From CAZSAT01 sp964604675 (GTDB lineage: Bacteria; Myxococcota_A; UBA796; CAJQPC01): DNA of 64,000 nt. This document shows, piece by piece, positions 42,541-50,798 of the stretch (positions within the stretch are counted from its first letter, which is position 1; each line of letters starts with the position of its first letter). Under the pieces are notes generated by a model that made no database searches, was not told where the DNA came from, and saw only the letters and a program-made list of their open reading frames with translations. The position numbers and the translations under genes are program-made. Where the stretch lies: NCBI GenBank assembly GCA_964604675.1, contig CAZSAT010000012.1, forward strand, positions 1-64,000. Direction: 5' to 3'.

Positions 42541-43259
42541 TGGGTGCGCTGGTCGAGCTGCGAGACCTCTCGGTGCACTACGGCGACAAGGTGCTCGTGC
42601 AGGGCGTGAGCCTGGGCGTCGAGGAGGGCAGCGTGACCGCGGTCATGGGGCCATCCGGCTCGGGCAAGAGCCTGACCGCACGCGTCGCCATGGGCTACGT
42701 CGACGAGGGGCTGCGGGTCGCGACCGGCTCGCTGCGCTACCCGGCGCACAGCGACCGGGACTGGCTCTCCGGGGTGGCGGGCGGCCCCCCCCGCGCCCAC
42801 GCCCGCCTGCGCCGGGCCACGCGGGTTCTGCGCGGTGGGTGGCTGAGCTACTCGCCGCAGGCCGCGTTCTCCGCGCTGAATCCGGGTCGAACCCTCGGTC
42901 GGCAGCTGGCCCTGTCGATGTCCCGCCGCGTCGAGCCACCGGCGTCGCCCGCGCGCGAGCTCGGTCGCCTCCTGGAGCGCGTCGGGCTCGATCTCGACGC
43001 GGCCAGGGCGCTCCCGTCCGAGCTCTCCGGTGGGCAGTGCCAGCGGGCAGCTCTGGCGGTGGCGATGGCCCCGGCTCCGAGCCTCGTGCTGGCGGACGAA
43101 CCGGAGACCGGCTTGGACCCCGTGCTCACACGGGTGGTGACGGAGTTGCTCCTGGACGTCTGCAAGGAAGAAGGCTGCGGGCTGCTGTTGATCTCCCACC
43201 ACGACGACACGGTCGAACGCATCGCCGACCGCGTGGTCCGGCTGGGAGCCCACGCGTGA
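42540..43259 (+). CDS. Peptide ABC transporter ATP-binding protein (first ATPase)
   Basis: The 239-residue ATPase has Walker A GPSGSGKS (about 38-45), Q-loop region YSPQAAFSALNPG, signature LSGGQCQR and Walker B LVLADEPETGLDP. The H-loop is LLISHHDD. It is shorter than DppD because it lacks the C-terminal oligopeptide-transport extension. It would pair with the second ATPase to power the two permeases. It is coupled to both neighbours. Confidence 0.9.
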   Translation: MGALVELRDLSVHYGDKVLVQGVSLGVEEGSVTAVMGPSGSGKSLTARVAMGYVDEGLRVATGSLRYPAHSDRDWLSGVAGGPPRAHARLRRATRVLRGGWLSYSPQAAFSALNPGRTLGRQLALSMSRRVEPPASPARELGRLLERVGLDLDAARALPSELSGGQCQRAALAVAMAPAPSLVLADEPETGLDPVLTRVVTELLLDVCKEEGCGLLLISHHDDTVERIADRVVRLGAHA

Positions 43260-44185
43260 TCTGCGAAGCCCGGGACCTCCACAAGACCTTCGTGCAGGCG
43301 GGCACCTTCCCCTGGTCGCCGAGGCGGGAGGTTCCTGCCGTTCGTGGCGTCGACCTGACGGTCGCCCCCGGCGAGGTGGTCGCGCTCGTCGGTCAGTCCG
43401 GATCCGGCAAGACCACGCTGGCCCGGATGGTGCTCGGTCTCGAGGAACCGGACCAGGGGACCATCGACCTGGAGGGTGTGCGCTGGCATGGCCTGTCCGA
43501 GCGCGCTCGCCAGCCTCGGCGCGTCCGGTACCAGTACGTACCGCAAGATGCGCTCAGCGCGCTCGATCCCCAGCAGACCGTGCTGGAGCACGTCGAGGAG
43601 ACCCTCCGTGTGTTGGTCGGGTGCGACCGCCACGACGCGCGAGCTCGTGCGATGGCCATGCTCGAGCGGCTCGGCTTGCCGGCGCGCGCCAACAGCCTGC
43701 CGCGGCAACTCTCCGGCGGCGAGCAGCGCAGGGTCACCCTGGCACGGGTGCTCGCGCTCGAGCCGCGACTCGTGGTGGCCGACGAGCCCACCTCCGGCTT
43801 GGAGCCGGATCGGCGCCAGGCGGTGCTTCGCGACCTGGTCGGCAACCTTCCGGAGAGCGCGGGGTGTATTCTCGTGACGCACGAGATGGCCGCTGCGCGC
43901 GCCTGGGCGCATCGCGCCCTGGTGATGCTCGGCGGTCGGGTCATCGAGGAGGTGGACCTGCGCCGCGACGAGCCGACCCACCCCTACGCGAAGCTGTTGT
44001 TCGCGCCCTGGGATCATGACGTGCCCGATGCGCCCCTCGCCACCAGCGGGTGCCCGTGGCGTCACGGCTGTCCCCTGATGGACGACGCTCTTGCCGACAC
44101 CTGTGCGCGTGGGCTACCTGCGCTGACGCCGCTCTCTCCGGGCCACGGCGTGGCCTGTCATTTCCATCACCGGAGTTCCTCATGA
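43256..44185 (+). CDS. Peptide ABC transporter ATP-binding protein (second ATPase, with C-terminal Cys extension)
   Basis: The 309-residue ATPase has Walker A GQSGSGKT, Q-loop YQYVPQDALSALDPQ, signature LSGGEQRR and Walker B LVVADEPTSGLEPD. The C-terminal extension with four Cys (GCPWRHGCPLMDDALADTC, then VACHFHH) matches the oligopeptide-transporter C-terminal region found in DppD/DppF/OppD. The GTG start overlaps the first ATPase stop (GTGA). The ATG of the next envelope protein overlaps its stop (ATGA). Confidence 0.92.
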   Translation: MICEARDLHKTFVQAGTFPWSPRREVPAVRGVDLTVAPGEVVALVGQSGSGKTTLARMVLGLEEPDQGTIDLEGVRWHGLSERARQPRRVRYQYVPQDALSALDPQQTVLEHVEETLRVLVGCDRHDARARAMAMLERLGLPARANSLPRQLSGGEQRRVTLARVLALEPRLVVADEPTSGLEPDRRQAVLRDLVGNLPESAGCILVTHEMAAARAWAHRALVMLGGRVIEEVDLRRDEPTHPYAKLLFAPWDHDVPDAPLATSGCPWRHGCPLMDDALADTCARGLPALTPLSPGHGVACHFHHRSSS

Positions 44186-45399
44186 GGAGCCTTCTGGTCG
44201 TTCACACGCTGCTCTTCGCGCTCCCGGCCTTCGCTGGCGAGCGCGAGTCGGCCGAACACACCCAGCGCTTCGAGGAGATGCAGCGGCTGGCGTCACGTGG
44301 CGCCTGGGCAGGCGTGGAGCGCGCTTTCCTGGCCATCGAGGAGCTCGAGGACGAGGGCGAGGTCCTCACCTACGACGACTTCTGGCTCGGTGCCCAGTCG
44401 GCCCGCGCCCTCGGCCACATGGCGCACTGCCGGAGCCGCCTGGCCCGAGCGGCACAGCTCGACGGAACCACCGACGTGATCACCTGGCTCGAGGAGGTCG
44501 ACGGTGCCTATGGTCCGGTCGACCTGGGCTACGACCGCTCCCTGACCGCCGAGCTGACGGTGGCCGCGATGCCCTTCGCCACCGATCAGCGGGCCGCCAT
44601 CGCGTGGGCCCAGGAAGGCCTCGTCGACTCCCGCGCCTTCGACGGCCTGCTCCCCGCAGGGGAATACACCTTGGGCGAGACCGCTTTCACCGTGGTGGCT
44701 GGCGGAGACACGGTGAAGGTGTACCTGGACCCGTACGACGGGCGGAACACGGGCGGCGAGGACGACGGCTTTGCCTTCGCATTCGTCGGCCCGCGTGCCC
44801 ACGTGGGCGCGGCCTTCACGAGCATCGGGGATCCGGTGCGCAGCGACAGCATCCAGCCCCCGGGCTGGGGCGGCGCCGGCGCGCGTGCTGGCGTAGGCCT
44901 CGAGGTGGGGCTGCCGCGGCGCTTCGGCGTGGCGGCGGAGGTCGGGTACCACGGCTTGTTCCTGGGTGGCGACGGCCAGACCGAAGGCGGCGTCACCCAC
45001 CTCGGCTACGGGGCGCTCGGCCCGACCTACCGCCCAGCCGACAAGATCTGGCTGGGGGTCTCGGGCATCCTGGCCGCGGGCACGGCCCGCGCGGTCGGGG
45101 TCTACGATCTCGACCAGGTCAACCAGGACTGCCCCTTCGGCAGCGACTCGCCCGACTGCGCGTTCGTGTCGTCCATCCAGGAGGATCGGCGGGGCGAGAT
45201 GCCGTGGGACACCAACGCATTCCAGCCCGGCGGCGCCTCCGCGTCGGTCTCGTATGCGGCCTTCGAGCTCACCGATGAGCTCGCCGGCGTCATCACCCTC
45301 CAGGGGGGGCTCTTGCTGGACCCCTACCGGAACTGCCCCTTCGGGCAGCTCGGGTTCGGCATCGGGCCCACCCTACCCAGCACCGAAGAGGTCCGGTGA
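44182..45399 (+). CDS. Secreted/outer-membrane protein with C-terminal beta-barrel-like region
   Basis: The 405-residue product has a signal peptide (MRSLLVVHTLLFALPAFAGE) and an N-terminal helical part of about 100 residues. A beta-rich half follows with Gly/aromatic strands (DDGFAFAFVGPRAHVGAAFTS, EVGYHGLFLGGDGQT). It probably resides in the outer membrane. No family recognised. Coupling to the ABC ATPase (ATGA) and to the propeller gene (GTGA) suggests a shared uptake or sensing role. Confidence 0.7.
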   Translation: MRSLLVVHTLLFALPAFAGERESAEHTQRFEEMQRLASRGAWAGVERAFLAIEELEDEGEVLTYDDFWLGAQSARALGHMAHCRSRLARAAQLDGTTDVITWLEEVDGAYGPVDLGYDRSLTAELTVAAMPFATDQRAAIAWAQEGLVDSRAFDGLLPAGEYTLGETAFTVVAGGDTVKVYLDPYDGRNTGGEDDGFAFAFVGPRAHVGAAFTSIGDPVRSDSIQPPGWGGAGARAGVGLEVGLPRRFGVAAEVGYHGLFLGGDGQTEGGVTHLGYGALGPTYRPADKIWLGVSGILAAGTARAVGVYDLDQVNQDCPFGSDSPDCAFVSSIQEDRRGEMPWDTNAFQPGGASASVSYAAFELTDELAGVITLQGGLLLDPYRNCPFGQLGFGIGPTLPSTEEVR

Positions 45400-46436
45400 T
45401 AGAGCTCCTGAGCTGTCTGCTCGTAGCCCAGGCCGCGGAGGTGTCCTCCCGTGACGGCGGGCATGTCCAGAACCCCCAGTGGAGCGACGACGGCTCCTAC
45501 CTCGCCTACGAGGTCAACGATCTGAGCGACACCGTGGAGCTGTTCGTGGTCGAGGTGGTGTCGGGGTCGGCGCGTACACCGCGCGAGCTCGAGGTCCCGG
45601 GCACCGGAGGCGGCTTCGCGGGCGGCGGTTTTGCGGCCGCGCCACACTGGGCCGACAAGCCCCAACAGATGGTCATCTACGAAGGATCCAATGCGGGCGG
45701 AACCGTGCGGCTCTACTACGCGAACCCGGCCGGCGGCGCCCCCAACGAGATCCTGACCTCCAACCAGATCGGCGGGAACCTCGGGTTTCCGTCCATGGCG
45801 GCGGACGGTTCGAAGCTCGCCTTCGTCTCGGACAGCGCAGGCCGCGGCGACATCTTCATCTGGGAGCTGTCCAACAACGCGGTGACCTCGATCTTCCCCA
45901 CCGACGCGCCGGAGCACTTCCCGACCTTTGGCGATGGCGCGTCCGATCGACTCGTCTTCACCCGGAAGAACGGCGGGACCGAGGACCTCTTCTCCTGGAA
46001 CGGGAGCACCACCCCGCCGCTGAAGGGTGGGAACGGTGATCAGACTCGCCCCACGCTGGTCGGCGAGAAGGTCGTCTACTTCACATCCGAGCGCGGTGAC
46101 GGCCACTGGGACATCGCGGTCACGTCGTCGGAGCCTGGCGGCAAGCGGAGCATCATCGCGCGCGACGTGAAGCTTCCGTCGCGGGGCACGCCCGCGGTCA
46201 CGCCCGATGGGCGGTCCGTAGCCTGGGTGAGCGCCGATCCGTCCCAGAGCCACCAGGTGAGCTTCACGCGGCTCGACGGCTCGTCGACGAGCACCCTGGA
46301 CACCGGTCTCGTCAGCGCTGGAGAGCCCGCGGTCACCACTGCGAGTGGCAAGGTCTGGCTCGCGTTCACGGCGCTTCCCTCGGCCGGGAGCGACTGGCGC
46401 AAGCTGCACGTCGTCGACGTCACGGGAAGCTTCTAG
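45396..46436 (+). CDS. TolB-like (PD40) beta-propeller, exported
   Basis: The 346-residue product has a short leader (MIELLSCLLVAQAAE) and repeated WD40-like PD40 blades (NPQWSDDGSYLAYEV, FPSMAADGSKLAFVSD, TPAVTPDGRSVAWVS), as in TolB-type propellers. It is probably periplasmic and scaffolds protein interactions. The GTG start overlaps the previous stop (GTGA). A gap of 79 bases to the thioredoxin-like gene marks the likely operon end. Confidence 0.8.
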   Translation: MIELLSCLLVAQAAEVSSRDGGHVQNPQWSDDGSYLAYEVNDLSDTVELFVVEVVSGSARTPRELEVPGTGGGFAGGGFAAAPHWADKPQQMVIYEGSNAGGTVRLYYANPAGGAPNEILTSNQIGGNLGFPSMAADGSKLAFVSDSAGRGDIFIWELSNNAVTSIFPTDAPEHFPTFGDGASDRLVFTRKNGGTEDLFSWNGSTTPPLKGGNGDQTRPTLVGEKVVYFTSERGDGHWDIAVTSSEPGGKRSIIARDVKLPSRGTPAVTPDGRSVAWVSADPSQSHQVSFTRLDGSSTSTLDTGLVSAGEPAVTTASGKVWLAFTALPSAGSDWRKLHVVDVTGSF

Positions 46437-46515
46437 CTCGATCGGGCGGGGCTCTCGGGGGTGGGGCGCTGCCTCGCTCACGCAGCCAGCGCCGTCGTCG
46501 GGCATACTCCTGCCC

Positions 46516-47241
46516 ATGTTTCTCTGGTTGGCCTGCACCTCCTCCGACGTCAGCGTGCTCGAGCCCGACTCCGCGGCGCCGGCCGACACCTCTCCGCAGG
46601 TGGACACGTCCAGCGTCGACAGCGGGCAGCCGCCCGACAGCGCCGCACCCGGCGACACCGAGGACACCGCGCCGGTGGCGGTGGACACCGGGGAGAAGCC
46701 GGACCCACCGCCCTGCGCCGACCGCACCGGCTGGCCCGCGGACCATCAGAAGCTCGCCGACGCCAACCTCAGCGGAGTGACCGAGGGTTGGACCGTGAAC
46801 GAGTACGCGCCCAGCTATCGGAAGCAGGCCCAGGACGGTGCCTGGTACGACCTGCGGCAGTTCTACGGCGACGTCCTGGTCGTGCAGCTCGCCGCGGGCT
46901 GGTGTCCCTACTGCACCGCCGACGCCGGCGCCTACGAGTCGCTGTACCAGACGTGGTCCGAGCACTGCTTCACCTTCGTGACCGTGCTCGGTGAGACCGG
47001 CGCCTACCAGAACGCCGACGTGGAGTACGCGTCGGCCTGGGCCTCCGCCTACGGGCTGAGCCACCCGGTGCTGGCCGACCCCGAGCAGGATCTTGCCGAG
47101 TCGCTCGACAGCAGCGCCGTTCCGCAGTTCTTCGTGATCGATCGGAGCTTCAAGGTGAGGGCCTACTTCTCTGGTGAGACCGACCCGGCGTACCTCGAGC
47201 AGTACATCCAGGCGCTCGTGGACGACCCGCTGCCCTACTGA
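46516..47241 (+). CDS. Thioredoxin-fold lipoprotein (WCPYC)
   Basis: The 241-residue product begins MFLWLACTSSD: lipid-anchor Cys at residue 7. A Thr/Ser/Asp/Pro-rich spacer (about 10-75) leads to a TlpA/AhpC-like thioredoxin domain with redox motif AAGWCPYCTAD and cis-Pro loop AVPQFFVIDR. It would act as a periplasmic disulfide oxidoreductase. It resembles the probable selenoprotein at 54474 in architecture but uses Cys. CATACT ends seven bases before the ATG. It converges on the exonuclease III gene with a seven-base overlap. Confidence 0.85.
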   Translation: MFLWLACTSSDVSVLEPDSAAPADTSPQVDTSSVDSGQPPDSAAPGDTEDTAPVAVDTGEKPDPPPCADRTGWPADHQKLADANLSGVTEGWTVNEYAPSYRKQAQDGAWYDLRQFYGDVLVVQLAAGWCPYCTADAGAYESLYQTWSEHCFTFVTVLGETGAYQNADVEYASAWASAYGLSHPVLADPEQDLAESLDSSAVPQFFVIDRSFKVRAYFSGETDPAYLEQYIQALVDDPLPY

Positions 47242-48002
47242 GGTCGGATCTCGAGTGCGAGCGGGCAGTGGTCGGAGCCGAGGACGTGGGGCTCGTGCCA
47301 CGAGCGGCAGCGCGGGGCCAGCTCCTCGGACACCCAGAAGTGGTCGAGCCGCCAGCCCACGTTGCGTTCGCGGCTGCCGGCCCGGTTGGACCACCAGGTG
47401 TAGTGATCGGGATCCGGCTCGTCGCGACGGAACACGTCGACCAGCCCCGACTGCTCGAAGTGGTCGAGCCAGGCTCGCTCCTCGGGCAGGAAGCCGCTCG
47501 TTCGCTTGTTGTTGGCGGGCCGCGCGAGATCGACCGGTCGGTGGCACGTGTTGAGGTCGCCGCACACGATGGCTTCGCGGCCAGCCAGCCGGAGGCCATG
47601 CACCTGGCCGAGCACGGCGGCGTAGCTCTGCAGCTTCCGCGACACGTGCTCCCCGCCGCGCCCCCCGTTGGGAAAGTAGCCGTTGACCAGCACCGTGCCG
47701 TCCTCGAGCCCGGCGACGAGGAAGCGGCCTTCCTCGTCGAAGGGAGGCACGCCGAGCTCGCGCACGCCTGTGAGGGGCACGCGGCTCGCGATGGCCACGC
47801 CCGACCAGCCCTTCCGGGTGCGTGCGTGGCTCCAGTGCCACGTGTAGCCGGACAGGGCCGCCAGCTCGAGCGGGAGCTGGGCATCCCCCATCCGGGTCTC
47901 CTGCAGGCAGACCACGTCGGCATCGGCCTGTCGGAACCAGTCGACGAAGCCCTTTCGAAGCGCGGCGCGCAGGCCGTTGACGTTCCACGAGTAGAGGGTC
48001 AC
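47235..48002 (-). CDS. xth: Exodeoxyribonuclease III
   Basis: The 255-residue AP endonuclease/3'-5' exonuclease has the EEP-family motifs SWNVNGLRAALRKGF, LQETRMGD, VCGDLNTCHRPVDL, and LDHFWVS plus LGSDHCPLALEI at the end. It repairs abasic sites. The start is a GTG at 48002, seven bases after the Bcp gene stop. The pair form an oxidative-damage operon with the patatin gene upstream. Confidence 0.95.
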   Translation of the reverse strand: MTLYSWNVNGLRAALRKGFVDWFRQADADVVCLQETRMGDAQLPLELAALSGYTWHWSHARTRKGWSGVAIASRVPLTGVRELGVPPFDEEGRFLVAGLEDGTVLVNGYFPNGGRGGEHVSRKLQSYAAVLGQVHGLRLAGREAIVCGDLNTCHRPVDLARPANNKRTSGFLPEERAWLDHFEQSGLVDVFRRDEPDPDHYTWWSNRAGSRERNVGWRLDHFWVSEELAPRCRSWHEPHVLGSDHCPLALEIRPQ

Positions 48003-48009
48003 GCCAGGC

Positions 48010-48504
48010 TCAGCCGAGCTCGCGGACGGCGTCGAGCACGTCGTCGACGTGGAAGCGGTCCTGGCCCTTGAGCTTGCGCTTCACGCGGACCTTGGGCCAG
48101 GTCTGCCGCACGATGCCCGCCTCGTCGATCAAGAACGTTGCGCGCTGGATGCCCATGTAGGTGCGCCCGTAGTTCGTCTTCTCGACCCAGCAGCCGTAGG
48201 CTTCGATGACCGTCTTGTCGGGGTCGGAGAGGAGCTGGAAGTTCAGGTCGTGCTTGGCCACGAAGCTGCAGTGCCGCTTCAAGCTGTCGGCGCTGAGCCC
48301 GAGCACGACGGTGTTTCTGGCCGCGAACTGCTCTTGCAGATCGCGGAAGCCCTTGGCCTCGGTGGTGCAGCCCGGCGTGTCGTCCTTCGGGTAGGTGTAG
48401 AGCACGACGCGCCGACCGCGCAGATCAGCGAGCGTGACGTCGCTGCCGTCGTGTGCGGGCAGGGTGAACGAGGGTGCGGTGGCACCCACCTCGACAGCGG
48501 ACAT
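48010..48504 (-). CDS. bcp: Thioredoxin-dependent peroxiredoxin, Bcp type
   Basis: The 164-residue protein reduces peroxides in the cytoplasm. It has the atypical PrxQ/Bcp motif PKDDTPGCTTEAKGFRD (peroxidatic Cys) and a second Cys in RHCSFV, plus the C-terminal KVRVKRKL. The length is slightly above the family mean. ATG 48504 follows AGGAGG at ideal spacing. TTAGGA lies 20 bases upstream. Confidence 0.94.
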   Translation of the reverse strand: MSAVEVGATAPSFTLPAHDGSDVTLADLRGRRVVLYTYPKDDTPGCTTEAKGFRDLQEQFAARNTVVLGLSADSLKRHCSFVAKHDLNFQLLSDPDKTVIEAYGCWVEKTNYGRTYMGIQRATFLIDEAGIVRQTWPKVRVKRKLKGQDRFHVDDVLDAVRELG

Positions 48505-48526
48505 TGGACCTCCTGAGCCCACGGTC

Positions 48527-49732
48527 CTAACCGGGCTGTCCCTCCGTGAAGAAGGCGGTGAGCTCATCCTTCTGCTGGGCCGCATCCTCGAAGCCCAGAC
48601 GCTCGATCGCGGCGGTGTAGGCGCGGTCGAAGAGCAGGAAGCTGAGCAGGTCGGCGTCGGACGATGGGCCGTCTTCTCGGGCAGCGATGACCTTGAGGAG
48701 CCGGCCCGTGGGCCCGTGGGCGTCCATGCGGGCGAACACCTCGGCGGCGACCCGCCCGAGGTCTTCTCGAGGGCGCACGAGCAAGGTCTCGACGCGGCAG
48801 TAGGGCGTGCCGCGGCGGTGTCCGAGATCGGCGTTGAGCGTGTCCATGAAGGCGGCGCCGTACGTGCGCTCGCCCCACGCGAACAGCGCGTTGTACTGCT
48901 CGACCCGGTGCAGGTCCGCTTCGACAGGGTCGAGCATCAGGGCGTCGAGGGCCTTTCCGGCGAGGTAGGTCATGTTCGGCCGGCTCTCCCTCGCGGCCGC
49001 CAGCGCGGACTCGCTCCTCACCGACAAGGCGCGCTTGACGCCGAGCACCAGCACCTTGTCGGCGCCCATGCGAAGGGCCGGTGTCAGCGGCGTGTTCTGC
49101 CGGAGGGAGCCGTCCACGTGGAAGCGTCCTTCGACCTCCACCGGCGGGAACACGAAGGGGATCGCGGCGCTCGCGAGCACGTGCTGCGGGCCGATTCGGG
49201 TGCGGCGGACGACCGAGCCCGGGTAGGGGAGGAAGCCGTCACTGCCCGGCTGGTGGCGGTCGACGAAGTACACGGTGCGGCCGGTCGCGATCTCGCACGT
49301 GGTGACGCAGAAGGCTTCCAGGCGTCCGGATGCAAGCCGAGCGCGAAGCCCCTCGTGAGGAAAGCGCTGCCGGATGACCCGTTGCAGCTTCTGGTTGTCC
49401 AGGAGCGCGGGCTGCCGGTCCATGGGGAGCTGGCGACGGAAGAGGTAGAACGGGCTCGTGAGCAGGCGCGTGGCGCGGAAGCTCATCACCTGGGCGGGCT
49501 CGAGCTCCTTCCAGAACCTGCTCATCTCGCGGACCGAGGCCTCGCCGAAGCCGCAGCCGGCGTACCAGGCCCCGTTGATGGCGCCCACACTGGTTCCGCA
49601 GATGATCTGGATGGGCGGGCGGCGGCCGAGCCGTGGTCCGAGCCGGGTGCCGATCCATCGGACCACGCCCGCTTCGTAGGCACCACGCGCGCCGCCGCCA
49701 GAGAGCACGATGGCGATGCGGGGGTGGTCCAT
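48527..49732 (-). CDS. Patatin-like phospholipase
   Basis: The 401-residue protein has the full patatin hydrolase set: oxyanion glycines SGGGARGAYEAGV, nucleophile GTSVGAIN and catalytic Asp in HVDGS. RCRTRIG-like and ASAAIPFVFPPVEV segments are typical of the rssA/patatin group. No signal peptide is evident, so it is cytoplasmic or injected. It is likely transcribed with bcp and xth (22-base gap). Confidence 0.93.
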   Translation of the reverse strand: MDHPRIAIVLSGGGARGAYEAGVVRWIGTRLGPRLGRRPPIQIICGTSVGAINGAWYAGCGFGEASVREMSRFWKELEPAQVMSFRATRLLTSPFYLFRRQLPMDRQPALLDNQKLQRVIRQRFPHEGLRARLASGRLEAFCVTTCEIATGRTVYFVDRHQPGSDGFLPYPGSVVRRTRIGPQHVLASAAIPFVFPPVEVEGRFHVDGSLRQNTPLTPALRMGADKVLVLGVKRALSVRSESALAAARESRPNMTYLAGKALDALMLDPVEADLHRVEQYNALFAWGERTYGAAFMDTLNADLGHRRGTPYCRVETLLVRPREDLGRVAAEVFARMDAHGPTGRLLKVIAAREDGPSSDADLLSFLLFDRAYTAAIERLGFEDAAQQKDELTAFFTEGQPG

Positions 49733-49768
49733 GCCTCCCAGGATGCCAGACTTCTTCTCGGGAGCGGG

Positions 49769-50776
49769 TCAGTCCGCCTCGAGGTCGACGTGCCGCGCCT
49801 CGGGCACCTCGCTCCGGACCTTCGCCTCCAGACGGTCGACCTCGTCCCCCAGCGCATCCGTGATCCGATTGGCATAGCTCACGAGCAGCTCGGCGAGGTC
49901 GTCGGCGTTCGCGAGCCCGTCGTAGACCGCGTGCAGGTCGCCCAGCTCGCTCAGGTGACGGCGGGCGATGGCGCGCCCGTCGAACTCCACCTCGGCCTTG
50001 AAGCGTACTGCGTCGGCGCCGATCCGAGTGGCCTTGACGTCGAGCACACCATGGACGACCGGATCGTCGGCGATGACGTGCACGAGCCGCTCGCGGACCT
50101 CCGGGCGCACCGCCTTGCCGAGGAGCTGGCTGCGGTTCTTGCGCACGAGGAAGATGGCCACGCCACCCAACAAGGCCGCGATGAGGAGGGACGCGATGCC
50201 ATCGAAGTAGAGGCTGCCGGTGAGCTGGCCGAGCCCGATCGACCCGGCCGCGAGGAGCACCCCGAACACCGCTGCGCTGTCCTCGAGGAGCACGGCGACG
50301 GCCATTGGATCCGGCCCCTCCCGGACGTAGGTCCAGAACGGTACCCCGGCCTTGGCCGCCTGCTTCCGGATGGCCACTGTCGCCACGCCCAGCGCGTAGC
50401 CTTCCACGACGACGGCAAAGGCCAGGATGCCCAGCGCCACACCGGGCGACTCGATGGGCTCCGGGTGCAAGAGCGTGTGCACACCGTGGTACGCCGTGAC
50501 CCCGCAGCCGAGGAAGAAGATGCCGACGGCGCTGATCAGCGACCAGACGAACTGCTCGCCACCGTACCCGTACGGGTGGTCCTCGTCGGGGGGGAGCTCG
50601 GACTGCTTGATGCCGAGCGCCAACAACGACTGGTTGCCCACGTCGGCGAGGCTGTGGATGCCCTCGCTCAAGAGCGCGCCGGATCCCGTCATCGCGAAGC
50701 CCACGAACTTGGCCACCATCACGAGGCTGTTGCCCGCAATGGCTGTGTAGACGGCCTTGGTGCTGCCACTTGCCAT
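49769..50776 (-). CDS. Cation diffusion facilitator family transporter
   Basis: The 335-residue inner-membrane metal exporter has about six TMs. Its metal-site motifs are SLADVGNQSLLALG in TM2 and DSAAVFGVLLAAG in TM5, the ZnT9/SLC30A9-like arrangement rather than the usual HxxxD pairs. DEDHPYGYGGEQFVW between TM2 and TM3 is characteristic. The cytoplasmic C-terminal domain is present. The metal (Zn/Co/Ni/Mn) cannot be told. It is divergent from the OmpA-type gene over 22 bases. Confidence 0.9.
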   Translation of the reverse strand: MASGSTKAVYTAIAGNSLVMVAKFVGFAMTGSGALLSEGIHSLADVGNQSLLALGIKQSELPPDEDHPYGYGGEQFVWSLISAVGIFFLGCGVTAYHGVHTLLHPEPIESPGVALGILAFAVVVEGYALGVATVAIRKQAAKAGVPFWTYVREGPDPMAVAVLLEDSAAVFGVLLAAGSIGLGQLTGSLYFDGIASLLIAALLGGVAIFLVRKNRSQLLGKAVRPEVRERLVHVIADDPVVHGVLDVKATRIGADAVRFKAEVEFDGRAIARRHLSELGDLHAVYDGLANADDLAELLVSYANRITDALGDEVDRLEAKVRSEVPEARHVDLEAD

Positions 50777-50798
50777 GGACGGTCGGATAACCCCAGGC
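50777..50798. promoter_or_regulatory. 22-bp divergent promoter region with a single GGATAACC box
   Basis: The start codons at 50776 (minus) and 50799 (plus) are separated by 22 bases. The only AT-rich element is GGATAACC (50785-50792). GATAAC ends seven bases before the plus ATG, and its complement TTATCC ends eight bases before the minus ATG. One box may serve both genes. Inferred from position. Confidence 0.4.

Noticed and set aside
42848..44065. Minus-strand open frame opposite the ABC ATPase genes
   Set aside because: Walker A, signature and Walker B motifs of two ATPases are on the plus strand; the antisense frame is a by-product of GC bias.
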